Origin: Curvibacter sp. CHRR-16
GTDB lineage: Bacteria > Pseudomonadota > Gammaproteobacteria > Burkholderiales > Burkholderiaceae_C
Length of the DNA: 64,000 nucleotides
Direction: 5' to 3'
NCBI RefSeq assembly: GCF_018474005.1
Contig: NZ_JAHCSH010000001.1
Span: 434,001-498,000 of the forward strand
This document shows positions 8,608 to 17,530 of this stretch, in pieces. Under the pieces are notes generated by a model. The model did no database searches. It was not told where the DNA came from and was given only the letters and a program-made list of their open reading frames with translations. A program made the position numbers and the translations under genes. The first letter of the stretch is position 1, and the number at the start of each line of letters is the position of its first letter.

Positions 8608-9150
8608 TCAGCGCTGGCCTTCGGTCAGTGTGTCCAGCTGGAAGCGGCCGCTTTTGTCCCACAGCCATGTATCGGTGTAGGTCACGCTGCCCAAATTCAC
8701 GGGGGCAGGGAAGGGGCCTGCAGCGCGCACCATGCGTTCGATTTCGGTCATGACTGCGGGTACATGGCTGGGGGCGCGCATCCAAGTGACGTTGGTGACG
8801 TTGCCACGGCGGTCAATGTGCACCTGCAAAACCCCCACTGCATAGAGCAAGGGTGGCATTTTGCCGGAGTACACCTTGTCGCCCCAGCGCGCATAAATGT
8901 GTTTGGCGCCATCGGTACGGTAAGCGCGTTCGTTGGTGGCTTGGGAAATTTTGCTGGGCGCAGGCTCTGGCACCGGTTTGGGGGCGGGAGGCGGTGTGGG
9001 GATAGGAGCCGGTGTGGGGGCTGGAGCAGGGGCGGGTTGAGGCGCAGGGGTGCTGCAGCCTGCCAGCCAAGTGGCGGTAGCTATGGCCAGCGCCCACAGA
9101 GAGGCACGCGCGTGGGCCGATGTCTGTCGGCTGGGGGAAAAATGCTGCAT
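8608..9150 (-). CDS. Lipoprotein with TonB-like C-terminal domain
   Basis: 180 aa. The N-terminus has a basic region, a hydrophobic stretch (SLWALAIATATWLAGC) and a lipobox LAGC, so it is predicted to be lipidated. A Pro/Ala-rich linker of PAPAPTP type follows (about residues 35-65), as in periplasm-spanning TonB proteins. Residues about 100-170 resemble the TonB C-terminal domain (AVGVLQVHIDRRGNVTNV, then FPAP). A true TonB is anchored by a membrane helix and paired with ExbB/ExbD; neither is present here. It may be a TonB-like protein with another role. It sits between uraH and xdhC, converging on uraH, with no evident functional link to purines. Confidence 0.7.
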   Translation of the reverse strand: MQHFSPSRQTSAHARASLWALAIATATWLAGCSTPAPQPAPAPAPTPAPIPTPPPAPKPVPEPAPSKISQATNERAYRTDGAKHIYARWGDKVYSGKMPPLLYAVGVLQVHIDRRGNVTNVTWMRAPSHVPAVMTEIERMVRAAGPFPAPVNLGSVTYTDTWLWDKSGRFQLDTLTEGQR

Positions 9151-9214
9151 AGCAAGTCCTGTACAGAGTCAGAGATAGGGCAAAAACCGTGCGGTGCATT
9201 ATCGACTGGGGCCT

Positions 9215-10108
9215 ATGTTGTTGCGGGCTAAAGACACACTGCTGAAATCCCTGTCTAGCCAAACCGTTCCAGTCGCGGTAGTGGTCACGGTGCATGCGGT
9301 GCGCGGGTCGGCCCCGCGTGAGGTGGGGGCTTGGATGGCGGTGCTGCCGTCTACCCAGATGCTGGGCACCATCGGTGGTGGGCAACTGGAGTGGCAGGCA
9401 TGGCAGCAAGCTTGCCAGTGGCTGCGCGCACCTGCTGACCAGCAGCCCACACTGGCCCACCCACTGGTGCAGCGTTTTGCATTGGGGCCGAGCTTAGGCC
9501 AGTGCTGCGGTGGGGAGGTGCATTTGCGTTTTGAATGTGTAGGCCCCGCCGATGTATCCATCTTGCAAGAGCGCTGGCAGGTGCAGCTCCCCACGGTGGC
9601 TTTGTTTGGCGGTGGCCATGTGGGGCGTGCCGTGGTGCAGGTGTTGCAGCCCTTGCCATTTCGGGTGCATTGGGTCGATAGCCGCGACGAGGTGTTTCCA
9701 CCGCAGTGCCTAGCTGCAGAGGAGGCCTCCTTGGCTGTGCAGACAGAACACAGTGACCCGGTGCAGGCCGCTGTTCCCCATCTGCCTGCGGGCAGTTTGG
9801 TGCTCATCATGAGCTTTAGCCATGCCGAAGATTTGGAAATATTGGCGGCCTGTTTGCAGCGCCAGCGCGAAAGGGCTGATTTGCCCTTCATCGGTTTGAT
9901 AGGGAGCCGCAGCAAGTGGGCCAGCTTTGCCCATCGCCTGCAGGCACGGGGTTTCACACCAACTGAACTCGATGCCGTGACTTGCCCCATAGGGGTAGCC
10001 GGTATCCATGACAAGCGCCCCGAAGTGATCGCCGTGGCCGTAGCGGCCCAACTTTTGCAAGTGGTGTCGGCAACTGTCGCATCCACCGCACTTTGCACGC
10101 ACGATTAG
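9215..10108 (+). CDS. xdhC: Xanthine dehydrogenase accessory protein XdhC
   Basis: About 297 aa. XdhC binds molybdenum cofactor, helps add the sulfido ligand and delivers the cofactor to the XdhB subunit. The N-terminal XdhC/CoxI domain shows VHAVRGSAPREVGAWM and GTIGGGQLEWQA. The C-terminal part is a Rossmann-like domain (VALFGGGHVGRAVVQVLQ, GLIGSRSKWASF, CPIGVAGIHDKRPEVIAVA). The start is taken at ATG 9215; an in-frame GTG at 9194 would add seven poorly conserved residues. It is 12 bases upstream of puuD and probably co-transcribed. It is unusually far from its partners xdhA and xdhB, which start about 8 kb further on and face the other way. Confidence 0.92.
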   Translation: MLLRAKDTLLKSLSSQTVPVAVVVTVHAVRGSAPREVGAWMAVLPSTQMLGTIGGGQLEWQAWQQACQWLRAPADQQPTLAHPLVQRFALGPSLGQCCGGEVHLRFECVGPADVSILQERWQVQLPTVALFGGGHVGRAVVQVLQPLPFRVHWVDSRDEVFPPQCLAAEEASLAVQTEHSDPVQAAVPHLPAGSLVLIMSFSHAEDLEILAACLQRQRERADLPFIGLIGSRSKWASFAHRLQARGFTPTELDAVTCPIGVAGIHDKRPEVIAVAVAAQLLQVVSATVASTALCTHD

Positions 10109-10120
10109 GAGAACCAGAAC

Positions 10121-11341
10121 ATGGAAGCGTATTTGTTAGATTGGGCCAACTTGCTGCTGCGCTGGGCGCATGTGGTGGTGGCCATTGCGTGGATTGGGTC
10201 GTCGTTTTACTTTGTTTTTCTCGATAGCAGTCTGACTCCACCCGTGGACGAAGCATTGCGCCGTGATGGCGTCACAGGGGAACTCTGGGCGGTGCACGGT
10301 GGGGGCTTTTACCACCCGGTGAAGTACGCCGTTTCTCCTCCGAGCTTGCCGGACAAGTTGCATTGGTTCTACTGGGAGAGCTACAGCACTTGGCTGACAG
10401 GCTTTGCGCTGTTCACGGTGTCGTATTTGTGGAACCCCACCATGTATTTGGTCGATCCACAGGTGCATGCGTGGCACCCGCATGCAGCCATTGCGGTGGC
10501 GTTGGGGTTTTTGGTGGTTTTTTGGTTTGCCTATGACGCCATTTGCCGCACTGTGGGCAGCAAACCGGGGTCGGAGGGCAAAGTGGGTTTGTTGCTTGCT
10601 TTGCTGGTGGCATTGGCGGCATGGCTGGCGTGTCATTGGTTTGCCGGGCGTGCGGCGTTCCTGCTTATCGGGGCCATGCTGGCCAGCACCATGACGGCCA
10701 ATGTGGCGCATTGGATTATTCCCGGGCAACGCAAAGTGGTGGCTGCGCTGAAAGCAGGTCAACCGGTCGACCCCATTCATGGTCAGCGTGGCAAGCAACG
10801 CAGTGTGCACAACACCTATTTCACGCTGCCTGTGGTCTTTGCAATGTTGTCAAACCACTACAGTTTTGTGTACAGCCATGCCTTCAATTGGGCGCTGTTA
10901 ATAGCCATGATGGCCGCTGGTGCCGCCATCCGACAGTTCTTTGTGCTGCGCCACGGCTACAAACTCGGTCGCAATCGCCATCCTTGGCCTTATGCGGTGG
11001 CCGGTGTGGCAGTTTTGCTGTTGTTGATCGTGGCTTTACGTCCGTCAGTTGATGCTACAAAAAATATAGCTGCATCAGCAGGTGCAGCAAGCGTTGCAGC
11101 CCCGGTGCTTACTTACGCGCAAGTGGCACCTGTGTTTGCACAGCGCTGCGTCATGTGCCATGGTGAGGCTGTGCAGATGAAAGGGGTGCGTCTGGACAGT
11201 GAGGCAGATGTGCGCAAACACCTGCAAGCTATCTACCAGCAAGCCGTCATCACCAAAGTGATGCCGCTGAACAATGCGACAGGCATTACCGATACCGAAC
11301 GTGAGCAAATTAAGAATTGGATTGATAATTCAGCCCGCTGA
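10121..11341 (+). CDS. puuD: Membrane-bound urate hydroxylase with cytochrome c domain (PuuD)
   Basis: 406 aa. PuuD-type enzymes oxidise urate to 5-hydroxyisourate, passing electrons to a fused cytochrome c rather than making hydrogen peroxide as uricase does. The first ~310 residues are a polytopic membrane domain (LLLRWAHVVVAIAWIGSSF, VHGGGFYHPVKY, HWFYWESYSTWLTGFALF). After a short linker comes a periplasmic cytochrome c with CVMCH (Cys343, Cys346, His347) and the distal Met in KVMPLNNATGITD. An AGGAG Shine-Dalgarno sits 9 bases before the ATG. Part of the linker (VDATKNIAASAGAA) is encoded by a copy of the dispersed repeat at 11053. No separate uricase is present, so this is the urate-oxidation step. 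Confidence 0.95.
   Translation: MEAYLLDWANLLLRWAHVVVAIAWIGSSFYFVFLDSSLTPPVDEALRRDGVTGELWAVHGGGFYHPVKYAVSPPSLPDKLHWFYWESYSTWLTGFALFTVSYLWNPTMYLVDPQVHAWHPHAAIAVALGFLVVFWFAYDAICRTVGSKPGSEGKVGLLLALLVALAAWLACHWFAGRAAFLLIGAMLASTMTANVAHWIIPGQRKVVAALKAGQPVDPIHGQRGKQRSVHNTYFTLPVVFAMLSNHYSFVYSHAFNWALLIAMMAAGAAIRQFFVLRHGYKLGRNRHPWPYAVAGVAVLLLLIVALRPSVDATKNIAASAGAASVAAPVLTYAQVAPVFAQRCVMCHGEAVQMKGVRLDSEADVRKHLQAIYQQAVITKVMPLNNATGITDTEREQIKNWIDNSAR
11053..11073 (+). repeat. Dispersed in-frame repeat inside puuD
   Basis: TGCTACAAAAAATATAGC then TGCATCAGCA. It encodes ATKNIAASA in the linker before the cytochrome c domain. Confidence 0.5.
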
Positions 11342-11456
11342 AAAAAAGTTTGCGCTACCTTACTTGCGCTTTTCCTCTTTTCCAAATCCATAATTATTAG
11401 TAAGGTTCGAGAAAGGCTTCCCATGCGGAGCCGTTTCTCTAGTCAAGGGTTGCTTC

Positions 11457-13055
11457 ATGAATAAATTCAATGTCCATTCCATCGGTTTCAAACTGATGAT
11501 GTCTTTCTTTTTGGTGCTCCTCTTAACGGTGATCACATCGTTGGTCAGTCTGTACCAAATCAAGAAAGTGAACGATGGCACTATCGAAATTGGCGACCGT
11601 TGGTTGCAAGGGGTGAGCGTCGCCAGTGACCTGCGTCACTATATGCACAGCATGCGCCGTGCGCAGTTGAATTTGAATAACCCACTGGCTTCGATGGAAG
11701 TGGTGGATAAAACCGAAGGCGATGTCAATCGTCACAAAGATAACTTCCTCAAAACCGTGGCCGAATACGAAAAAATTCCAGGCCAAACGGATGAAGAAAA
11801 GCAGCTTTTGGGCTCTATCAAGAAGAGTTTTCTGGATGCGTTCGATGGCGGTACTGGGGTGATTGCATTCATGCGCAAGAGTCCCGAGCGAGACCATAAA
11901 GAACTGTCTGACCTTCAAGGTGCCTTGGGTAAAAAGATGGGTACCTTGGCCAACGGTATTGGTGACCTCATTACCCTTAATTCCAAAGGGGCGGATGAAG
12001 CGCAAAGCAAAGCCCAAGACACTTACAAAAAATCTATTTATCTGAACTTGTCCTTGATTGTGCTCAGTGCCATAGCCGTGACGGTGGTGGGGTTGACCAT
12101 GACACGCAGCATCAGCCGCCCATTGGGCGAAGTGGTGGCCCAAATGGAGCAAATTGGTCAAGGCAACTTGCGAGTGGATGTGGTGCGCAATCGCCATGAC
12201 GAAATCGGCCAACTTCAAGGCGGCTTGATAGCGATGAAAGGCTCTTTGAATGACCTCATTTCGGGCGTGAAGGAAAGTGCCCAGAGCGTGACCCACGTGA
12301 GTGTGGAAATTGCCGCCGGCAACAAAGATTTGGCCAATCGCACGGAAGTGAGTGCTAGCAACTTGCAGCAAACCAACTCCGCCATGACAGCGTTGCAAAC
12401 GGCGTTGGACGACTCCACTGTTTCCGCCCGCAATGCCAGTGAATTGGCGCACAGCGCCTCGGCTATTGCGCGCCGTGGTGGCGAGGTCGTGACATCGGTG
12501 GTGGGCAATATGCAGGAAATTACTGCCAGCTCGCGCAAGATTTCTGACATCACCAGCGTGATCGATGGCATCGCTTTCCAAACCAACATCTTGGCGCTGA
12601 ATGCAGCGGTGGAAGCTGCCCGTGCGGGTGAGCAGGGGCGTGGTTTTGCCGTGGTTGCTTCCGAAGTGCGCAGTTTGGCACAGCGTTCTGCGGAAGCGGC
12701 CAAAGAGATTACCAACCTGATTGGTACCTCGGTGCGCAGCATTGAAACGGGTTCACAAATGGTGGAAACAGCAGGTGCCACCATGCAAGAAATCGTGGAC
12801 TCGGTACAAAAGGTCAACAGCCTGATTGCCGATGTAGCCTCTGCCTTGCAAAGTCAGAGCAGCGAAATGGGCCGCGTCAGTTTGGCGATCTCGGATCTGG
12901 AGAACATGACCCAACAAAACGCAGCTTTGGTGGAAGAGTCGCACGCTGCGGCCGAGAGCTTGAAGAGCCAAGCCAACCGTTTGCTCGACTCCATGGGCGC
13001 TTTCTCGGTGCAAGATGCTTCCGGTGGTGGCAACTACTTGCGCCTGCCGTCTTAA
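11457..13055 (+). CDS. Methyl-accepting chemotaxis protein
   Basis: 532 aa. The N-terminus has one membrane helix (about residues 10-32) and a periplasmic four-helix-bundle-type sensor domain (about 33-195). A second helix ([18 protein letters not shown], ~198-217) and a HAMP domain ([19 protein letters not shown]) follow. The long cytoplasmic coiled coil carries the conserved hairpin tip [19 protein letters not shown] near residue 370 that contacts CheA and CheW. It has no C-terminal CheR-tethering pentapeptide of NWETF type. The ligand cannot be named. Its neighbours are purine genes on the left and two TRAP-type binding proteins on the right, either of which might supply the signal. Confidence 0.95.
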   Translation: MNKFNVHSIGFKLMMSFFLVLLLTVITSLVSLYQIKKVNDGTIEIGDRWLQGVSVASDLRHYMHSMRRAQLNLNNPLASMEVVDKTEGDVNRHKDNFLKTVAEYEKIPGQTDEEKQLLGSIKKSFLDAFDGGTGVIAFMRKSPERDHKELSDLQGALGKKMGTLANGIGDLITLNSKGADEAQSKAQDTYKKSIYLNLSLIVLSAIAVTVVGLTMTRSISRPLGEVVAQMEQIGQGNLRVDVVRNRHDEIGQLQGGLIAMKGSLNDLISGVKESAQSVTHVSVEIAAGNKDLANRTEVSASNLQQTNSAMTALQTALDDSTVSARNASELAHSASAIARRGGEVVTSVVGNMQEITASSRKISDITSVIDGIAFQTNILALNAAVEAARAGEQGRGFAVVASEVRSLAQRSAEAAKEITNLIGTSVRSIETGSQMVETAGATMQEIVDSVQKVNSLIADVASALQSQSSEMGRVSLAISDLENMTQQNAALVEESHAAAESLKSQANRLLDSMGAFSVQDASGGGNYLRLPS

Positions 13056-13070
13056 TTTTCTCTAGGGTGT

Positions 13071-13091
13071 CCAGCATCGTGTGCATGCTGG
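13071..13091. terminator. Possible terminator hairpin after the chemoreceptor gene
   Basis: CCAGCAT and ATGCTGG form a seven-base stem around a seven-base loop, 16 bases after the chemoreceptor stop and between two convergent genes. There is no U-tract on either side, so an intrinsic terminator is uncertain. Confidence 0.3.
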
Positions 13092-13124
13092 CATCCAGCG
13101 TGCGCTGCACCGACCCTATCAAGG

Positions 13125-14126
13125 TCACTGGTAAGACAGAATTTCCACCATTTCTTGGCGTGCGTTGGTTGTGCGCAGCACCGATTTGTACAGAGGTTCC
13201 ATCTTTTTGACCATCTCGGTGATCTCGCCTAATGGGGTGATGCGAACCCCGGCTTTTTTAATGGCTTGCATGCTTTGTGTCACTTGCTCAGACCATAGTT
13301 TGCGCATGTAGCGTGCAGACTCTTCACCAGCCGTCAGAACGATTTTCTGCTGTTCAGTTGTCAAGCCATCCCATACCTTGCGCGCCATCAGCAATGGTTC
13401 GGGGCTGACGGAGTGATTGCTCATCAACAGTGTGGGTGCCACTTTGTAGTGGCCAGTGGTGTAGTAGGAAACGACATTGTTTTCGGCGCAATCGAAGATG
13501 CCTTGTTGCAAGCCAGATAGCACCTCTTTGTAAGGTGCCGGCACAGGTGTCGCACCCAGCTGTTGCACCATGGGCACTTGCATGCCGAGCACGCGTATGC
13601 GACGGCCTTCCAAATCTTGCAAAGTGCGTATGCTGGGGTCTGTGCAGTAAAACGAGCGTGTGCCACCGTCATACCAACCCAAGACCACGTAGCCAGCATC
13701 GTAAAACTTGTGTGCGTAGCGCGAGCCAATGGGACTTTCCAGCACGCGAAATAAGTGTGTGCTGTTGTGGAATAAAAAAGGCAGTGCCAGCGGTCGAATC
13801 TCGGTAATGGTGTCGCTTAAGGGGCTGATACCGAATACCCCCAACTCAATGTCGCCCTTGTGTAGCTGCTGTATGGCTTCTTTCTGTGGAGCTAGGCTGG
13901 CGTTGTAGCCAATGTCCAAGCGAATCTGTGGCATTTTTAGGCGCAGCAGTTGGCCAAAACGTTTGATCCCTGCAGACACCGGATGCTCAGGAGGTTGGGT
14001 AGTCCATACCTTCCATGTGTTGGATGCCTCTGCTACAGGCACTTGCCACAGCATGCATGCCAGTAGCAGACCGATGGGAGACCACTGCCCCGTCCAATAC
14101 GGCGGTTTTTTTTCTTTGTGATGCAT
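13125..14126 (-). CDS. TRAP-type solute-binding protein (DctP family), second of a tandem pair
   Basis: 333 aa periplasmic binding protein. It has a signal sequence (GLLLACMLWQVPVAEA) and the DctP fold: WTTQPPEHPVSAGIKRF, LPFLFHNSTHLFRVL, the ligand-Arg region GGTRSFYCTDPSIRTL, DLEGRRIRVLGMQVP and GIFDCAENNVVSYYTTGHY. TRAP binding proteins normally capture organic acids for the DctQ and DctM membrane subunits, but no such genes are nearby. The gene follows a clearly related copy 14 bases upstream, probably in one transcript. It may work with a distant TRAP permease or act as a sensor component, for instance for the chemoreceptor next door. Confidence 0.88.
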   Translation of the reverse strand: MHHKEKKPPYWTGQWSPIGLLLACMLWQVPVAEASNTWKVWTTQPPEHPVSAGIKRFGQLLRLKMPQIRLDIGYNASLAPQKEAIQQLHKGDIELGVFGISPLSDTITEIRPLALPFLFHNSTHLFRVLESPIGSRYAHKFYDAGYVVLGWYDGGTRSFYCTDPSIRTLQDLEGRRIRVLGMQVPMVQQLGATPVPAPYKEVLSGLQQGIFDCAENNVVSYYTTGHYKVAPTLLMSNHSVSPEPLLMARKVWDGLTTEQQKIVLTAGEESARYMRKLWSEQVTQSMQAIKKAGVRITPLGEITEMVKKMEPLYKSVLRTTNARQEMVEILSYQ

Positions 14127-14140
14127 GATGAATCGAGAAT

Positions 14141-15115
14141 TTATGGCGCAAGAATAGTCAATAGGTCTTGCCGACTTGCCGTGTCATCGACCACTTGCCG
14201 ATACAGAGGCTCCATTTGCTTGATGGCTTTGGGTAAATCCTTGGGGACTACCACACGCACGCCATGCTGTTTGGCTATTGCCAAGGCATCGCTGGCTTTC
14301 TTTTCCCACAACTGCTGCATATAGGTGGCTGATTTTTGCGCTGCTTGCAGCAGCGTTTGTTGCTCAGATGGGGAGAGGTCTTTCCATATTTTCTGTGACA
14401 CCACAAGTGCTTCCAGCGAAATCATGTGCTTGGTCTCAAGCCACGTTTTGGCAAATTGGTAATGCTGGTTTTCCACAAAGGAAACGATGTTGTTTTCGGC
14501 ACAATCGAAGTCACCAATAGACAAGCCTTTGTGCACATCTTGATAAGGCACCACGAGTGGAATGGCATGCAGCAGTTTGACCATCTCCACATGGATACTG
14601 CCTTGCACCCGAATGCGTTTCCCCCGCAAATCCTGCACACTTTTTATGGTGCTGTCTGTGCAGTAAAAAGACCGTGTACCACCGCTGTACCAAGCCAGCA
14701 CCACGATGCCGGTGCCTTCGATGGTGTGGCGATAACGCTCCCCAACCGATCCATTCATGACGTGCTGCAGGTGATGTTCATCACGGAACAAAAAAGGCAG
14801 TTTGATCAACTGCAGCGCATCTAGTCGCTCAGCAATAGGCCCCAAGCTGATTTCGGCAAAGTCCAGTTGCCCGCTTTGCAACATGTGCACGGCCTTACCG
14901 CTGTCACCCAATACAGCATTGGGATAGACGTATATTTTGCCGTGGTTGTGCTGCAATGCCTGATTGACTTCATTGGCAAACTGCTCACTGGCTAAAGTAG
15001 CGGGATGCCCAAGGGGTTGCGTAATCCACAAGCGCCATGGTGCAGCAAGAGCATGGCTTGCATTGAGCAGGATAAACAGCCCCATCAACCAAAATTTTGA
15101 GCCACCGAAAAACAT
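14141..15115 (-). CDS. TRAP-type solute-binding protein (DctP family), first of a tandem pair
   Basis: 324 aa from the ATG at 15115; a TTG 12 bases further upstream is possible. The signal peptide is FWLMGLFILLNASHALAA. The mature protein is a DctP homologue sharing many blocks with its neighbour (LWITQPLGHPATLASEQF, LPFLFRDEHHLQHVM, SGGTRSFYCTDSTIKSV, DLRGKRIRVQG, GDFDCAENNIVSF), so the two probably arose by tandem duplication and then diverged. No DctQ/DctM permease genes accompany the pair. The ligand is unknown. It diverges from the Crp/Fnr-type regulator gene across about 165 bases. Confidence 0.88.
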   Translation of the reverse strand: MFFGGSKFWLMGLFILLNASHALAAPWRLWITQPLGHPATLASEQFANEVNQALQHNHGKIYVYPNAVLGDSGKAVHMLQSGQLDFAEISLGPIAERLDALQLIKLPFLFRDEHHLQHVMNGSVGERYRHTIEGTGIVVLAWYSGGTRSFYCTDSTIKSVQDLRGKRIRVQGSIHVEMVKLLHAIPLVVPYQDVHKGLSIGDFDCAENNIVSFVENQHYQFAKTWLETKHMISLEALVVSQKIWKDLSPSEQQTLLQAAQKSATYMQQLWEKKASDALAIAKQHGVRVVVPKDLPKAIKQMEPLYRQVVDDTASRQDLLTILAP

Positions 15116-15279
15116 TTGGGAATCCAACGATGATTGCGCTTAAGTCTAGATAAAGTTTCCCAGTCTACGCCTTCATCAGAAATGTTTTTCTGCCTGTTAC
15201 ACGGTTAGAAGTTGCTTGCATTGAAGGATGCACTTTTGGCAAATTGTGTGTTCGGCATGCTACTTCTCCTCTTTTGGGA

Positions 15280-16008
15280 ATGCTTTTTTTGACTTGGCGC
15301 AAGGTGCAAAGTGCCCGCTCTTGCCACAGTTGCGCCATGCCCACCTCAAGCTGTCACGATCTGGAGCAACTGCTACAAGCCAGTCCTTTGCGCACTGTAG
15401 GTGCCAATGCTGTGCTAGTACACAAAGGCCAGTTGCCACAAGAAGCCCTGTTTCTAGAGCACGGCACGCTGGTTGCCGGCGTGTTGACCGCCAATCCTTC
15501 TGCCCCCACTGGCCCCGGCCCAGCGTTGCACGAGATGGATCAGCAGTGGATGACATTGGTCGGCCCTGATTGGGTGGATCTCAGTTCGGTTGTGCTTGGT
15601 TTGCCAGCTTGCGTGGACGTGATTGCACAAACCTCGGTTCAAGTGCGTGTTATAGCCCGCAGCGCATTGCTGCAGCTTTTGCAAAGCCAAGGACAAGTGG
15701 CCTATGCCGTACTGCACCAAGTGGCCCGAACCCATCGCAAACAAACCGAACAAGCGCTCAGCCGTTTGGTCAAGGATGCCGAAGCCCGCTGCGCCGAATG
15801 GTTGCTGCAGCATGCCCGTGAAACCGCCCAAGGCAGCGCGGTAGAGCTGCAGCAGCGCAAACGCCAAATTGCCGCCCAACTGGGCATAGCGCCCGAAACC
15901 TTCTCCCGCGTGTTGCGCCACCTGCGCGACCAGCACCTGATTGCCGGGTCTGGCCGTTTGGTGGAACTGGTGGATGTGGGCGGACTGCGCTTGCTGGCTG
16001 GTGTCTAG
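15280..16008 (+). CDS. Crp/Fnr-family transcriptional regulator
   Basis: About 242 aa from ATG 15280; ATG 15337 (MPTSS) is an alternative. It has an N-terminal cNMP-binding-like beta-roll (about 30-140) and a C-terminal winged helix-turn-helix of Crp type (LQQRKRQIAAQLGIAPETF, then SRVLRHLRDQHLIAG). With the upstream start, the N-terminus has a Cys cluster CHSCAMPTSSC, reminiscent of the FNR iron-sulfur ligands, but no fourth internal Cys is evident in the expected context. It may therefore be an oxygen or redox sensor, or an ordinary Crp-like regulator without a cluster. It diverges from the TRAP binding-protein pair and converges on the aminotransferase; the TRAP genes are the most natural target. 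Confidence 0.8.
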   Translation: MLFLTWRKVQSARSCHSCAMPTSSCHDLEQLLQASPLRTVGANAVLVHKGQLPQEALFLEHGTLVAGVLTANPSAPTGPGPALHEMDQQWMTLVGPDWVDLSSVVLGLPACVDVIAQTSVQVRVIARSALLQLLQSQGQVAYAVLHQVARTHRKQTEQALSRLVKDAEARCAEWLLQHARETAQGSAVELQQRKRQIAAQLGIAPETFSRVLRHLRDQHLIAGSGRLVELVDVGGLRLLAGV

Positions 16009-16032
16009 CGCCTCCCTGCACGGCACCACCCA

Positions 16033-17385
16033 TTACACCCGCAAGGGTGCTAGCACCTCGTCCAGCGCCTGCAGCAGTTGCTGCACATGCTGCTGCGTGG
16101 TTGCAGGGCTGACCAGCAGCATGTTGTGAAACGGCGTGATCAGCACGCCCCGGTTGAGCAGTGCTAGGTGGATGTAGTGCTCCAGCTCCGGCGCAAATAG
16201 GGCTTGCGCCTCGCTGCCGTCACGCGGGCTTTGTAGCCCGAACTGGAACTCGCACCGCGCGCCCACCTGCGTCACACACCAAGGCAAGCCGTGTTGGTGC
16301 AGCACAGCCTCCAGGCCTTTAGCCAACTCACCCGCCAGCGCCAGCATGTGCTCGTAGGCCGCAGGCGTGGCCACATACTCCAGCGTGGCGCGCATGGCGG
16401 CCATGGCCAGCAGGTTGCCGCTCAGCGTGGTGCCTATGCCGCTGTGGCCCGGTGGCGCTGCGCGCTTGGCTTGCATGGCGCGTTCGGCCAGCTCCGCACT
16501 CATGCCATACACCGCGCAGGGCAGGCCGCCCGCTATGGGTTTGCCCAGCACCAGCGCATCGGGCTGCAGGCCGTGCGCTTGTGCATAGCCGCCCGGCCCG
16601 CTGCTGATCGTGTGCGTTTCATCGAGCACCAGCAACGCGCCGTGCTCGCGTACCAGCGCCTGCGCCGCCTGCCAGTAGCCCGGCTCAGGCAGCACCATGC
16701 CCACGTTGGTCATCACCGGTTCGGCCAGTACGCAGGCCACCGCGTTCTCCTGCAGCGCAGCGCGGAGCGCGTCCAGGTCGTTGAACTCCACCACCACCGT
16801 GTGCTCGCGCACGTCGTACACCTGCCCCAGCAGGCTGTCGCGTAGCTGCGGCTGGCCTTGCACCAAGTCCACCAACACATCGTCTACCGTGCCGTGGTAG
16901 CAGCCGTTGAACACCAGTACCTTGCTGCGCCCCGTGGCCGCCCGCACCCAGCGCAGCAAAAAGCGGTTGGCATCGCTGGCCGACAAGGCCATTTGCCACT
17001 GTGGCAAGCCAAAGCGGCGTGCCAGCTCTGCGCCCACCCAAGCGGCATCGGCACAGCTCATCATGGCGGTGCTGCCCCGCGCAGCCTGCGCCGCTATGGC
17101 CTGCACCACTGCTGCTGGCGCATGGCCAAACATGGCCCCCGTGTCCCCCAAGCAAAAGTCCACTAGCGTGTGCCCATCGGCATCCACCACCTGCGCCCCT
17201 TGCGCCTGCGCTACGTGCAGCGCAAACGGCGTGCCCCAGTCCTGCATCCAGTGCAGCGGCACCCCAAACAACCAATGCGCGCTGCTGCGCTGCGCCAGCG
17301 CCGCCGACAGCGGATTGCGCTCGCGGTAGGCGGCTTGCTCAGCCGCGAGCAGGGCAGGGAGTTGGGGGTAGGGGGTGAAGGGCAT
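16033..17385 (-). CDS. Class III PLP-dependent aminotransferase, glutamate-1-semialdehyde aminomutase-like
   Basis: 450 aa. The PLP fold is recognisable: DADGHTLVDFCLGDTGAMFG, FNGCYHGTVDDVLVDL (phosphate-binding region), LAEPVMTNVGMVLPEPGYW, LVLDETHTISSGPGG and LVLGKPIAGGLPCAVYG with the Schiff-base Lys. The closest family image is glutamate-1-semialdehyde 2,1-aminomutase and related 'aspartate aminotransferase family' proteins. HemL itself is usually nearly invariant around the Lys (GKVIGGG-like) and would be an essential gene kept elsewhere. An amino acid or omega-amino acid transaminase is therefore more likely than heme synthesis. It converges on the Crp-type regulator with 24 bases between stops. 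Confidence 0.85.
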   Translation of the reverse strand: MPFTPYPQLPALLAAEQAAYRERNPLSAALAQRSSAHWLFGVPLHWMQDWGTPFALHVAQAQGAQVVDADGHTLVDFCLGDTGAMFGHAPAAVVQAIAAQAARGSTAMMSCADAAWVGAELARRFGLPQWQMALSASDANRFLLRWVRAATGRSKVLVFNGCYHGTVDDVLVDLVQGQPQLRDSLLGQVYDVREHTVVVEFNDLDALRAALQENAVACVLAEPVMTNVGMVLPEPGYWQAAQALVREHGALLVLDETHTISSGPGGYAQAHGLQPDALVLGKPIAGGLPCAVYGMSAELAERAMQAKRAAPPGHSGIGTTLSGNLLAMAAMRATLEYVATPAAYEHMLALAGELAKGLEAVLHQHGLPWCVTQVGARCEFQFGLQSPRDGSEAQALFAPELEHYIHLALLNRGVLITPFHNMLLVSPATTQQHVQQLLQALDEVLAPLRV

Positions 17386-17392
17386 GGGGGTA

Positions 17393-17420
17393 TTGTCAAT
17401 AATGTTTTTGTGGCTACAAT
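17393..17420 (+). promoter_or_regulatory. Candidate sigma-70 promoter upstream of the toxin-antitoxin pair
   Basis: TTGTCA at 17393-17398 and TACAAT at 17415-17420 are separated by 16 bases, a good sigma-70 match pointing right. The -10 region lies in two copies of an eight-base unit (GTGGCTAC, then the self-palindromic GTAGCTAC) that could be an antitoxin operator. The start codon of the antitoxin is about 110 bases further on, across an AT-rich leader. Confidence 0.4.
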
Positions 17421-17530
17421 GTAGCTACGTGCTGCTCATTATTCAATCTAGATTTCCATCCAATGCACACGATTAAATGAACTATTAATTTTTAGATATA
17501 TATAAATTTATCCTTACATAAACACTATCT

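Noticed and set aside
16033..17385. Calling the class III aminotransferase hemL
   Set aside because: The active-site surroundings differ from the highly conserved HemL pattern, and the neighbours have nothing to do with heme synthesis.
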